A stretch of 64,000 nt of DNA from NCBI RefSeq assembly GCF_007713705.1, contig NZ_VMSJ01000001.1, positions 620,001 to 684,000 of the forward strand, in the 5' to 3' direction. The DNA comes from Salinicoccus cyprini. Its GTDB lineage: Bacteria; Bacillota; Bacilli; Staphylococcales; Salinicoccaceae. This document shows positions 18,592 to 26,268 of the stretch, piece by piece. The first letter of the stretch is position 1. Each line of letters begins with the position of its first letter. The position numbers and the translations under genes are program-made. The notes beneath the pieces were generated by a model. It was not told the origin of the DNA, searched no databases, and saw only the letters and a program-made list of their open reading frames with translations.

Positions 18592-18622
18592 GGGGAAGTC
18601 GATCAGACTTCCTCTTCTTCTT
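18592..18622 (+). terminator. Probable terminator after the first Bcr/CflA gene
   Basis: GGAAGTC pairs with GACTTCC around GATCA, followed by a pyrimidine-rich TCTTCTTCTTT tract. The T run is imperfect. Confidence 0.5.
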
Positions 18623-18735
18623 TGTTCAATGTGATATTTGAAGGTCACCTTTTACTTCCACAGACGCTTTCTGTTCAATAATTTCGGGAACACTGTTAGA
18701 ATGAATTGAAAACTCATATAAAAGAGGGCTGAAAC

Positions 18736-19629
18736 ATGAGCAATAGCAATAGATATAAGAAGGCACAGATTGCGACGATGATCGGCATCGGTGTCAATCT
18801 GCTGCTGGCAATATTGAAGACAGTCGGTGGGATTCTCGGCAACAGCCGGGCGCTGATTGCGGATGCGGTGCACTCTGCGTCGGACGTCGTGAGTTCGGTT
18901 GCGGTACTGGTCGGCATCCGTGCTGCGCAGAAACCGCCGGACACGGAGCATCCATACGGTCACGGGAAGTCTGAGAATGTGGCGACACTCATCGTGGCGA
19001 TTCTGCTTGTCATTGTTGGCTTTGAAATCATCTATAATGCCATACTGTCAGTGCTTGAAGGAAATGTGGAAAACAATACATCGATGATTGCACTTTATAT
19101 CATCATTTTCTCCATTGTAGTGAAGGAAGCTTTGTTCCAGTATAAATTCAGGTTGGGTACTAAAATAAAAAGCCCTGCGCTGATTGCGGATGCCTGGCAT
19201 CACCGCTCGGACGCCATTTCATCTGTTGTCGCTCTGGTCGGTATCGGGCTGTCCCTCATCGGCGCCACTTTCGGCATTCCATATCTCGGCTATCTGGACC
19301 CGGTTGCGAGTGCCGTCATTGCATTGATCATCATGTATATGGGCTATCAGCTCGCCAAAGAAGCAGTCAGCGTCAGCCTGGAGGTTGTGCTGAATGATGA
19401 GGAGACGCGCGTGATGCGGGAGACAGTCACCAATATCGACAAGGTGAGGCAGATCGATCGTCTCATTGCACGTTCACACGGTTCCTATGTCATCATTGAT
19501 ATCAAAATCAGTGTAGATGCGGATATCACTGTTGAAGAAGGGCATCATATTGCGCGTATAGTCAAGCAGACACTGCTCAGCAACCACGAGGAAGTCAAAG
19601 ATGTGAATGTTCACGTCAATCCATACTGA
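18736..19629 (+). CDS. Cation diffusion facilitator (CDF) metal exporter
   Basis: Proton-coupled exporter of divalent metals across the cytoplasmic membrane. Six helices are followed by a cytoplasmic ferredoxin-like C-terminal domain. The paired metal-site motifs are visible: ADAVHSASD in helix 2 and ADAWHHRSD in helix 5, with HPYGHGKSE in the loop between. 297 residues. The first site reads H-x3-D and the second D-x2-x-H-H-x2-D, a layout seen in Mn/Zn/Fe exporters such as MntE/MneP; manganese is a reasonable guess only. RBS AGAGGGCTG precedes the ATG. The nucleoside hydrolase gene begins 18 bases after its stop and may be co-transcribed. Confidence 0.92.
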   Translation: MSNSNRYKKAQIATMIGIGVNLLLAILKTVGGILGNSRALIADAVHSASDVVSSVAVLVGIRAAQKPPDTEHPYGHGKSENVATLIVAILLVIVGFEIIYNAILSVLEGNVENNTSMIALYIIIFSIVVKEALFQYKFRLGTKIKSPALIADAWHHRSDAISSVVALVGIGLSLIGATFGIPYLGYLDPVASAVIALIIMYMGYQLAKEAVSVSLEVVLNDEETRVMRETVTNIDKVRQIDRLIARSHGSYVIIDIKISVDADITVEEGHHIARIVKQTLLSNHEEVKDVNVHVNPY

Positions 19630-19647
19630 TAACAGGAGATGTGTATT

Positions 19648-20589
19648 ATGACAGCAAGAAAAGTGATTCTGGACTGTGACCCGGGGCATGATGATGCCAT
19701 TTCGATCATCATTGCCGCTTCAAAAATGAGCAATCTTGAGATTCTCGGCATCACGACGGTGGCGGGAAACGTGGAAGTACAGAAGAATACAACCAATGCC
19801 CTGAAGGTCAAAGACCTGCTTGGACTCGATGTACCCGTAGTGCAGGGAGCCGAGAGGCCGCTTGTCAGGAAAAGTGAAATAGCAACGGAAATCCATGGGG
19901 ATTCGGGGATGGACGGTCCAGTGCTGCCGAACCCGAAGAGCAGGGTGGACGATGGACATGCGGTAGATTTCATCGTGGAGCAGATCTTACAGTCGGAAGG
20001 AAAAGTGACGCTTGTACCGACAGGACCGCTGACAAACATTGCGCTGGCCCTGCATAAAGCGCCGGAAATAAAGCATAAGATAGAAGAGATTGTACTGATG
20101 GGCGGCGGCACGTTCGGCAACTGGACACCGGCCGCCGAATTCAACATTTATGTCGACGCTGAAGCGGCAAAGTTCGTATTCGAAAGCGGCATCCATGTCA
20201 CCATGTTCGGGCTGGATGTGACTCACCAGGTCATTGCGACGAAAGACATCCAGCAGCGGCTGTCCAAAGTGGACAATCGGGTTGGAAAGTTCGTTTCCGA
20301 ACTGCTCGTCTTCTTTGGGGATATGTACGAAGACCACTTCGGCTTTGAAGGGGGCCCGATCCATGACGCATGTACGACCATGTATCTGCTGAAGCCGGAA
20401 CTCTTCGACTTCAAGCATGTGCATCTGGCGGTGGAGACAAAAGGCGAGTTCACTTACGGTGCAACAGCGGTGGACCTGCTTGGTGTAACAGGTAGAATCC
20501 CGAATACACACTTTGCGTATCAGGTGGATCAGGAAGCATTCTGGGATCTTTTCGAAGCAGTACTCGAATCATATGGTGAGGTGGCGTAG
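19648..20589 (+). CDS. Nucleoside hydrolase (Rih family)
   Basis: Splits ribonucleosides into base and ribose in the cytosol for salvage. The calcium/ribose-binding signature CDPGHDDA lies at the N-terminus, with HGDSGMDGP and MGGGTFGNWTPAAEFNIYVDAEAA further on, typical of the inosine-uridine preferring family. 313 residues. I take ATG 19648, nine bases after AGGAG. The in-frame ATG 19639 lies directly against that site. Ribokinase follows one base after the stop, so released ribose is phosphorylated by the next gene product; this pairing supports the function. Confidence 0.92.
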   Translation: MTARKVILDCDPGHDDAISIIIAASKMSNLEILGITTVAGNVEVQKNTTNALKVKDLLGLDVPVVQGAERPLVRKSEIATEIHGDSGMDGPVLPNPKSRVDDGHAVDFIVEQILQSEGKVTLVPTGPLTNIALALHKAPEIKHKIEEIVLMGGGTFGNWTPAAEFNIYVDAEAAKFVFESGIHVTMFGLDVTHQVIATKDIQQRLSKVDNRVGKFVSELLVFFGDMYEDHFGFEGGPIHDACTTMYLLKPELFDFKHVHLAVETKGEFTYGATAVDLLGVTGRIPNTHFAYQVDQEAFWDLFEAVLESYGEVA

Positions 20590-20590
20590 G

Positions 20591-21466
20591 ATGGGAAATC
20601 CAAAGATCACTGTTATCGGCAGTATCAATATGGATCTTGTCACTGTTGCGGATGAAATGCCTGCACAGGGGGAGACCATCAGAGGAGAAAGCTTCAAAAC
20701 ATTGCCTGGTGGCAAAGGGGCCAACCAGGCAGTCGCTGCCGCCAGACTCGGGGCAGAAGTACATATGATCGGCAAAGTGGGGAATGATCCATTTGGATAT
20801 ACACTTCAGGAAAACCTTGAGTCGCAGGGTGTGGATACGCAATCTGTAATAGTGGAAGCAGGTATATCATCCGGCCTCGCCAATATCATCGTTTGTGATA
20901 ACGACAACCGGATCATCATCATTGCAGGTGCGAACAATAGAGTGGACACTGAATATATCGACAGGTTCACAAAACAGATTCAAGCGAGTGATTATGTGCT
21001 CATCCAGTTCGAGATTCCCCAATCCACTATCGAATACATACTGGAACTGTGCAGCAGTCACAGTGTACCGGTCATTATCAATCCCGCACCAGCCATGAAG
21101 CTTGGGGACAAGTATTGGGAGAAAGCGGCCTATATCACTCCGAATGATCACGAGGCAGAAGCACTGTTTGGCTTTGATGGCAGTAGTCTCCCGAAATTTC
21201 ATGATAAGCTCATCATTACAAATGGCGCAAAAGGCGCCATCTTCTATCAAAATGGCAAACCGGTCACCGTACCAGCACACAAAGTGGAAGTGGCGGACAC
21301 GACAGGTGCCGGTGATACATTCAATGGTGCACTCGCCGTGGCCCTCGCTGAGGGCAGGACGGTGGATGAAGCGATAGCATTCGCAAACAAAGCAGCCTCA
21401 CTCTCCATACAGAAGCTCGGCGCACAGAGTGGCATGCCCGAAAGAAAAGAAGTGAAGGATTACTAG
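20591..21466 (+). CDS. rbsK: Ribokinase
   Basis: PfkB-family sugar kinase converting ribose to ribose-5-phosphate. The N-terminal GSINMDLV and the substrate loop GGKGANQAVAAARLG (about residues 40-54) are present, and the ATP-site signature DTTGAGDTFNGALAVALA carries the catalytic aspartate near residue 240. 292 residues from ATG 20591; a longer in-frame reading from 20513 would run deep into the preceding gene. The start follows one base after the nucleoside hydrolase stop, with GAGGTGG as Shine-Dalgarno, making a two-gene ribose salvage operon. Confidence 0.93.
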   Translation: MGNPKITVIGSINMDLVTVADEMPAQGETIRGESFKTLPGGKGANQAVAAARLGAEVHMIGKVGNDPFGYTLQENLESQGVDTQSVIVEAGISSGLANIIVCDNDNRIIIIAGANNRVDTEYIDRFTKQIQASDYVLIQFEIPQSTIEYILELCSSHSVPVIINPAPAMKLGDKYWEKAAYITPNDHEAEALFGFDGSSLPKFHDKLIITNGAKGAIFYQNGKPVTVPAHKVEVADTTGAGDTFNGALAVALAEGRTVDEAIAFANKAASLSIQKLGAQSGMPERKEVKDY

Positions 21467-21543
21467 GGCAATACGACTAATTCTCAGCTACCGGTCAATC
21501 TACGTCCGGTCGATCCAGGATATAAACAGGCAAGTGCCATCTA

Positions 21544-21572
21544 TTGATAAACGTATATACATGGGATATACT
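21544..21572 (+). promoter_or_regulatory. mazE promoter with inverted-repeat operator candidate
   Basis: TTGATA (21544-21549) and TATACT (21567-21572) are 17 bases apart. GTATAT (21553-21558) and ATATAC (21566-21571) form an inverted repeat across the spacer, where MazE or the MazEF complex could bind for autoregulation. Confidence 0.6.
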
Positions 21573-21608
21573 TGTAGTATCATAAATATGCTCGGGGAGT
21601 TGATCAGT

Positions 21609-21881
21609 ATGCATAAGGCAAAGATTGGTCATCGCGAAGCTAGAATCCGCCCTTGGGGCAATAGCCAAGGCGTCAGACTCACGCGTGAAGTTCTGAAAGA
21701 AGCAGGGTTCGATGAAAAAGATACGGTGCTTGAAGTGGAAGTCGAGCCCAATCGCATTTCGCTGGTTCCAAAGAACAAACTGACACCGTTTCAGAAGCTA
21801 TTTGTCGGATACGACGGTGAAAAAACTGAAACAGAACCTCTTTGGGATGAAGCGGAACCAATCGGAAAAGAAGAATGGTAA
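21609..21881 (+). CDS. mazE: MazE-type antitoxin (AbrB/SpoVT fold)
   Basis: Labile antitoxin that binds and neutralises the MazF ribonuclease and represses its own promoter. The DNA-binding swapped-hairpin domain reads IRPWGNSQGVRLTREVLKEAGF, close to the MazE/ChpI pattern, followed by EVEVEPNRISLVPK. The C-terminal tail is acidic (EPLWDEAEPIGKEEW), as needed to cover the toxin. 90 residues from ATG 21609, nine bases after GGGGAG. Earlier in-frame ATGs lie in the promoter. It is of the Gram-negative MazE/PemI type rather than the short antitoxin found upstream of staphylococcal sigB, which hints at acquisition. Confidence 0.88.
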   Translation: MHKAKIGHREARIRPWGNSQGVRLTREVLKEAGFDEKDTVLEVEVEPNRISLVPKNKLTPFQKLFVGYDGEKTETEPLWDEAEPIGKEEW

Positions 21882-21901
21882 TCTATCTTTTAAAATGATG
21901 C

Positions 21902-21944
21902 GTCTGTACTCAACTTGTATTAAAAGAGTACAGACTTTATTTTT
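21902..21944 (+). terminator. Terminator-like hairpin between mazE and mazF
   Basis: GTCTGTACTC (21902-21911) pairs perfectly with GAGTACAGAC (21926-21935) and is followed by TTTATTTTT. It ends only two bases before the mazF Shine-Dalgarno, so it would lower toxin relative to antitoxin transcript. Confidence 0.7.
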
Positions 21945-21956
21945 GGAGGGATGAAT

Positions 21957-22307
21957 ATGACAAAGTATTTCAAGGCCGGAGATATTATAAAAATCAATAT
22001 GTCACCTGCGAAAGGACACGAGCAGCAAGGCTATCGGCCTGCAATTGTGGTCTCAGAAGAAAATGTACATAGACACACAGACCTGATCTGGGTTCTGCCG
22101 ATTACGAACACGAACAAAAATTATCCAACTCATGTTGCTGTCAACGGGAGAACGAAGAACAACAAAACGACTGGTTATGTACTTTGTGAAAAAATTAAAA
22201 CGATTGATCCGGCGGCCAGGAGCGCGAGGTTGACAGATGAAGCCGAAAGAGAACTGCTTGAAGACTGCAAGCGGATTATCGATGCCATTACATATATCGG
22301 ACCGTAA
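21957..22307 (+). CDS. mazF: MazF/PemK-type endoribonuclease toxin
   Basis: Sequence-specific mRNA-cleaving toxin that stops growth when the antitoxin is lost. The PemK fold is recognised by GDIIKINMSPAKGHEQQGYRPAIVVS, where the RPA segment holds the catalytic arginine, then WVLPITNTNKNYPTHV and the GYVLCEKIKTID stretch with the conserved threonine-type position replaced by KTID. 116 residues from ATG 21957, six bases after GGAGGG; ATG 21951 is in frame but abuts that site. A hairpin separates it from mazE. Confidence 0.9.
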   Translation: MTKYFKAGDIIKINMSPAKGHEQQGYRPAIVVSEENVHRHTDLIWVLPITNTNKNYPTHVAVNGRTKNNKTTGYVLCEKIKTIDPAARSARLTDEAERELLEDCKRIIDAITYIGP

Positions 22308-22450
22308 CCTTAATTTATACTACGCCTTGAATGCGCTCCAGCCTTATCATTGGAGTGATGCATATGATGACATAGCGTTTAAAGCGTGAGATATCATTTC
22401 TCGTTCCAAGTACATTCAATTTTCGGATGTTCAATCATAGTCAGTCCCAT

Positions 22451-22476
22451 AAACCAGTGATATACTGGTTTTTATT
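22451..22476 (+). terminator. Hairpin with T-run upstream of the second Bcr/CflA gene
   Basis: AAACCAGT pairs with ACTGGTTT around GATAT and runs into TTTATTATT. It ends 25 bases before the exporter start. It could end mazEF transcription or act as an attenuator for the exporter. Confidence 0.6.
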
Positions 22477-22501
22477 ATTGAACGGAAGAAGAGATGAAAT
22501 C

Positions 22502-23713
22502 ATGAATGTGAACCACGAAGAAAAGTCCCGCAAGTTCTGGGTCATCGTCCTGCTTGGTACGCTTACAGCGATCGGACCGCTATCGATGGACATGTATCTT
22601 CCTGCATTGCCGATTGTAACGACTGACCTTGATACGACTGCCTCCTTGGCACAGCTGAGCCTGACGGCCTGTCTTATCGGACTGGCGGTTGGCCAGCTCA
22701 TATTCGGTCCGCTCAGTGATATAAAGGGCAGAAAAAGACCATTGCTGTACACATTGGCTGCCTATGCTCTGGTGTCGGTATTCTGTGCGTTTACCGATAA
22801 TATCTGGGTATTCATCTCCTTGAGGTTCATTCAAGGCTTTACGGGCGCTGCAGGCATCGTCATCGCGAGGGCGGCGGCACGTGATATGTATGCAGGCAAG
22901 GATCTGACCAAAGCGTTTGCGCTGTTGGCACTGGTCAACGGCGCGGCACCCATACTGGCACCAATCTCCGGCGGATTCGTTTTGAATTTCGGTTCCTGGC
23001 CTGTCGTTTTCCTGATCATCGGAGCCATTGGACTGCTGCTGCTTGTTGCTGTCGCATTGCTGTTCGATGAGACACTGCATCCGGAAAACCGGTCTGAAGG
23101 GGACGTCTTTGCAGTTGTAAAGACTTTCGATGTGCTGTTCAAGGACCGGACCTTCATGGCCATCGCATTCATTCAGGCACTGATCATGTCGAGTATGTTC
23201 GCCTACATAGCCGGTTCACCATTCGTGCTGCAGAATATATATGACGTTTCTCCTCAGCAGTTCTCACTCATCTTCGCTTTGAATGGAGTGGGTATCATCG
23301 TCGCTGCCCAACTGGCAGGAAGACTGGCCGGCTCCATGCCGCAATCAAGAATTCTTCTTATTGGTGTACTTGTCTCCTTTTTCGGAAGCATTGGGCTGGT
23401 CGCAGTCATCGTATTCGACTTGCCACTGATGGTCATGATTCTTGTGCTGTTCCTCGTCGTTTCCAGCGTGGGTCTCGTATCTACCACGGCATTTTCCATG
23501 GGGATGCAGAATCAGAAAAAATCTGCGGGCAGCGCGTCGGCTCTGCTTGGACTGCTGCCTTTCATCGGTGGTGCACTTGTTTCGCCGCTGGTAGGACTGG
23601 CAGGTGAACAGGTTGCCTGGCCGATGGGACTGGTCATCTTCCTATGCAGTACGGTTGCCCTGATCATTTTCAATATTGGTATCAGAGTGAAGAAAAATGG
23701 TCAGCAAATATAG
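22502..23713 (+). CDS. Bcr/CflA-type MFS exporter
   Basis: Twelve-helix proton-driven exporter, paralogous to the gene at 17369. Helix 1 carries IGPLSMDMYLPALPIV, the following loop has motif A GPLSDIKGRKRPL, and RFIQGFTGAAGIVIARAAARDMY covers helix 4. 403 residues from ATG 22502; a longer in-frame reading from 22427 crosses a hairpin and lacks a ribosome site. The two paralogues share the same helix order and motifs but have diverged widely, so the duplication is old or the two were gained separately. Substrates may include drugs, dipeptides or cysteine-type metabolites by family knowledge. Confidence 0.9.
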   Translation: MNVNHEEKSRKFWVIVLLGTLTAIGPLSMDMYLPALPIVTTDLDTTASLAQLSLTACLIGLAVGQLIFGPLSDIKGRKRPLLYTLAAYALVSVFCAFTDNIWVFISLRFIQGFTGAAGIVIARAAARDMYAGKDLTKAFALLALVNGAAPILAPISGGFVLNFGSWPVVFLIIGAIGLLLLVAVALLFDETLHPENRSEGDVFAVVKTFDVLFKDRTFMAIAFIQALIMSSMFAYIAGSPFVLQNIYDVSPQQFSLIFALNGVGIIVAAQLAGRLAGSMPQSRILLIGVLVSFFGSIGLVAVIVFDLPLMVMILVLFLVVSSVGLVSTTAFSMGMQNQKKSAGSASALLGLLPFIGGALVSPLVGLAGEQVAWPMGLVIFLCSTVALIIFNIGIRVKKNGQQI

Positions 23714-23751
23714 TTTCATCCATTAAAGCTTGACCTGCAGGAGGCATATAG

Positions 23752-24369
23752 ATGTTTGAAGCAATCATACACGGATTCATACTGGCACTGGGACTGATCC
23801 TGCCTCTCGGTGCACAGAACGTTTTCATATTCAATCAGGGTGCAAATCACCAGAGTTTCAGAAAGACACTGCCTGTCGTCATCACCGCAGGCCTTTGCGA
23901 TACCACTCTGATTACACTGGCGGTACTCGGCGTATCCGTCATTCTGCTGTCATTTCCAACGCTGCAGCTTGTCCTTTTCATAATCGGGCTGGCGTTTCTT
24001 CTCTACATGGCCTGGTCGCTCTGGCATGAGAAGCCGGGAAATATGGATGCACATGCCACCATGGGCCCATTCAAGCAGATCAGCTTTGCATTCTCCGTTT
24101 CCATCCTGAATCCGCACGCCATCATGGATATTGTCGGTGTCATCGGAACAAGTGCCACTGCCTACAGCGGAGTTGACAAAGTCGCCTTCACACTGACGAC
24201 CATATGCATATCATGGATATGGTTCATCGGTCTGGCCATCGCAGGCAAAGCAGTCGGCAGAATCGATACGAGCGGTAGATATCTCGTCATGCTGAATAAA
24301 ATATCGAGCATCATCATTCTGTTCGTTGCATGTATCATCGTTAAGAATATTGTGGTACTGTTCCAGTAG
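23752..24369 (+). CDS. LysE/ArgO family amino acid exporter
   Basis: Membrane exporter for basic or other amino acids. 205 residues with about six helices. The family signature LPLGAQNVFIFNQGAN is in helix 1, and SILNPHAIMDIVG marks the start of helix 4 where the conserved NPH lies. CAGGAGGCAT gives a good ribosome site before ATG 23752. The QNVFIFNQG pattern is that of the LysE/ArgO branch rather than RhtB, so lysine or arginine export is the likeliest role. It is followed after 45 bases by a small membrane-protein gene on the same strand. Confidence 0.9.
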   Translation: MFEAIIHGFILALGLILPLGAQNVFIFNQGANHQSFRKTLPVVITAGLCDTTLITLAVLGVSVILLSFPTLQLVLFIIGLAFLLYMAWSLWHEKPGNMDAHATMGPFKQISFAFSVSILNPHAIMDIVGVIGTSATAYSGVDKVAFTLTTICISWIWFIGLAIAGKAVGRIDTSGRYLVMLNKISSIIILFVACIIVKNIVVLFQ

Positions 24370-24414
24370 GAGAGTGAAAGAGAATTCACACATAATTGAA
24401 AAGGGGATTCAAAA

Positions 24415-24585
24415 GTGCTCGATTTCATATTCAATCATGTTCTGGTCGGTTACATAGTCCTGCCCGCATTCCTCATCTTCGGTATAGTGAAATTTCATAA
24501 AGAAGGTAAGAAAGAGTACTCTCGAGCATTGCTAGGTTTCCTTGTCTTCTATATCGTTCTCAGAACCATCTTTTTTATTTTATAG
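24415..24585 (+). CDS. Hypothetical 56-residue membrane protein
   Basis: I do not recognise this gene. A GTG start at 24415 follows AAGGGG (24401-24406) by eight bases and gives 56 residues with two hydrophobic helices: VLVGYIVLPAFLIFGIV, then a basic loop KFHKEGKKEYSR, then ALLGFLVFYIVLRTIFFIL. The arrangement predicts a hairpin membrane protein with a cytoplasmic or extracellular positive loop. It lies downstream of the lysE-like exporter in the same direction and ends at a strong terminator. Confidence 0.55.
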   Translation: MLDFIFNHVLVGYIVLPAFLIFGIVKFHKEGKKEYSRALLGFLVFYIVLRTIFFIL

Positions 24586-24596
24586 CTTATGACAAA

Positions 24597-24632
24597 AATA
24601 CCGCACACATGAACAGTCATGTGTGCGGTATT
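24597..24632. terminator. Terminator between convergent small membrane genes
   Basis: AATACCGCACACATGA pairs perfectly with its 16-base complement around ACAG. The T-run is on the minus-strand side (TTTTTGTC), so it best serves the minus-strand gene. Confidence 0.8.
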
Positions 24633-24648
24633 GCTATGTTGATATTTA

Positions 24649-24816
24649 TTATAGATTATTTCTGTCTTCAAATAGCTGATTGTACTCTTCCTTCAGGCCA
24701 GTATACTTGCTGTTCAAAATGCTGATCTTTCTGAGTGTAATAAAGTTCAGAAATCCGATCAGCAGAAGCTGAACGATAATTATTCCCATCAGGCTTTTCT
24801 GTTCAATGATTCCCAC
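24649..24816 (-). CDS. Hypothetical small membrane protein with coiled tail
   Basis: Unrecognised protein of 55 residues: a hydrophobic helix (LMGIIIVQLLLIGFLNFITL) followed by a charged, heptad-like tail (ISILNSKYTGLKEEYNQLFEDRNNL). The start is taken as GTG at 24816, eight bases after AAAGGAG. The in-frame ATG at 24834 lies at that site and has no ribosome site of its own. It resembles many bacterial single-helix small proteins; no function is suggested. Confidence 0.5.
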   Translation of the reverse strand: MGIIEQKSLMGIIIVQLLLIGFLNFITLRKISILNSKYTGLKEEYNQLFEDRNNL

Positions 24817-24938
24817 GAATGCATCTCCTTTCATACTAGTATAAGTTCACGGTGCTATGTATATGTACTATTCTATCCTATTACTATATTGTTTGCAGAG
24901 TTTACTATACCTAAACCATATCAAGGGGTCTGATTGGC

Positions 24939-24957
24939 ATTGATAAACATTATCAAT
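24939..24957 (+). promoter_or_regulatory. Fur box
   Basis: ATTGATAA-ACA-TTATCAAT is a perfect 8-base inverted repeat and matches the 7-1-7 Fur consensus TGATAATnATTATCA at 14 of the 15 positions when the centre is ignored. It sits just upstream of a heme-monooxygenase-like gene, consistent with iron repression. Confidence 0.75.
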
Positions 24958-24988
24958 TAGAATGGAGGTATCAATCAGGAGTGGAGCG

Positions 24989-25315
24989 ATGATCATGTTC
25001 ATCATGCATAGAAAAATGACAGTCAAAGAAGGATTTGCCGATCAGATGGTCGAGCAGTTCAACAAGCCGGGCATCATCGAGGAGCAGGAAGGGTTTATTG
25101 ATATCATTGCGATGACCAGCAAGCCGAGAAAAGGTGAGGAGACGGTGATTGCACTGGTCCGCTGGGAATCGGAGGAAAAGTGGAAGCAGTGGGAGAAGAG
25201 CGATGCCCATATTGCCGGACATAAGGCGAAACGTGGACAGGCGAAGCCGGATCACATCATCGATCAGAAAGTGACATTCTATACCGTCCAGGCTGTGAAG
25301 GAAGCACGGAACTGA
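24989..25315 (+). CDS. Heme-degrading monooxygenase family protein (IsdG/HmoA-like)
   Basis: Dimeric alpha-beta barrel (ABM fold) protein related to enzymes that open heme to release iron. The C-terminal pair WEKSDAHIAGH keeps the tryptophan and histidine ten residues apart, as W67 and H77 are in IsdG. At the position of the catalytic Asn7 this protein reads MHRKMTVKEG, with histidine instead of asparagine. The product has 108 residues from ATG 24989, seven bases after AGGAG; ATG 24995 is also possible. The Fur box upstream supports an iron role. Because one catalytic residue differs, heme binding or a different oxygenation remains possible. Confidence 0.75.
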   Translation: MIMFIMHRKMTVKEGFADQMVEQFNKPGIIEEQEGFIDIIAMTSKPRKGEETVIALVRWESEEKWKQWEKSDAHIAGHKAKRGQAKPDHIIDQKVTFYTVQAVKEARN

Positions 25316-25335
25316 ATAGGCGAAGGCTACATAAT

Positions 25336-25363
25336 AAGCAGGCGTTGAGCGTCTGCTTTTTGT
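25336..25363 (+). terminator. Terminator of the heme-monooxygenase-like gene
   Basis: AAGCAGGCG pairs with CGTCTGCTT (one wobble) around TTGAG, followed by TTTTT. Confidence 0.75.
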
Positions 25364-25367
25364 ATAT

Positions 25368-25411
25368 GAAAAATGCCTGCAAGGCGGACTGGACATCCGC
25401 TTTGCAGGCAT
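25368..25411 (-). terminator. Terminator of the aldo/keto reductase operon (minus strand)
   Basis: ATGCCTGCAAGGCGGA (25373-25388) pairs with 25396-25411 (one wobble), followed on the minus strand by TTTTTCATAT. Confidence 0.8.
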
Positions 25412-25415
25412 AATT

Positions 25416-26255
25416 CTATTTTCTTCCGTTAAAAGTGGCAGGGTCTGAACCGATGCGCTGGTCCTTGTTCAAAGCGTTGATGCGCTTGACTTGTGCATCA
25501 GTCAGGCTGAAGTCGAACACATCGATATTCTCTTCGATTCTTTCAGGAGTCACGGATTTCGGAATGGTGACGAGACCATTTTCGATATTCCAGCGGATGA
25601 CGACCTGAGCGGGTGTCTTGCCGACTTCTTTCGCAATCTCATTGATGGTTTCATCGTCAAGAATCTTTGCATTCATCAGTGGTGACCAGGATTCCATGAT
25701 GATCTTGCGGGACTCCAGATAAAGTTTCAGGTCGTTCTGAACCAGGTGGGGGTGGTACTCGACCTGATTGATGACCGGTTTAACATCCGTTTTCTGCAAC
25801 AGTCTCTCAAGGTGGGATATATTGAAGTTGCTGACACCGATATTCTTGACCTTGTCATTATTGAAAAGGTGCTCCATCTCATGCCATGTTTCAATCATCA
25901 GTTCTTCATCGGTTCCGGGCCAGTGTATGAGGTAAAGGTCCAGATAGTCGAGATCGAGTTTCTCAAGTGAGGTGTTGTACGCTTCCTCCACATTGTCACG
26001 ACCGAAATCATCAATCCACAGCTTGGAAGTGATGAACAGATCGGAACGCTCGATATCTGCATGCTTCATCCCTTCCTTGATGCCTTCACCAACGCTTTCT
26101 TCGTTGCCGTATATCATTGCTGTGTCGATGCTGCGATAGCCGTTTGTGATGGCATGTGCGACGGCATCCCTGCATCCTTCTCCATCTTCTACTCTGAAGA
26201 CTCCAAGTCCGACTTGGGGCATTGTATTGCCATTGTGAAATTCAACTGTATTCAT
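25416..26255 (-). CDS. Aldo/keto reductase
   Basis: NADPH-dependent reductase of aldehydes and ketones with a TIM-barrel fold. The catalytic tetrad is visible: Asp and Tyr in SIDTAMIYGNEE, Lys in FITSKLW and His in YLIHWPG. The C-terminal cofactor motif IPKSVTPERIEENI is present. 279 residues from the ATG at 26255 (minus strand), with AAGGAGAG as ribosome site; a longer frame reaching 26378 would overlap the upstream SDR gene. It begins 13 bases after the SDR stop, so the two oxidoreductases form an operon, plausibly for detoxifying carbonyls. A second, different aldo/keto reductase lies at 40036. Confidence 0.93.
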   Translation of the reverse strand: MNTVEFHNGNTMPQVGLGVFRVEDGEGCRDAVAHAITNGYRSIDTAMIYGNEESVGEGIKEGMKHADIERSDLFITSKLWIDDFGRDNVEEAYNTSLEKLDLDYLDLYLIHWPGTDEELMIETWHEMEHLFNNDKVKNIGVSNFNISHLERLLQKTDVKPVINQVEYHPHLVQNDLKLYLESRKIIMESWSPLMNAKILDDETINEIAKEVGKTPAQVVIRWNIENGLVTIPKSVTPERIEENIDVFDFSLTDAQVKRINALNKDQRIGSDPATFNGRK

Positions 26256-26268
26256 GGTTTTTCTCTCC

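Noticed and set aside
21473-21540. Hairpin-like ACCGG/CCGGT sequence after ribokinase as a terminator
   Set aside because: The stem is only five pairs and no T-run follows.
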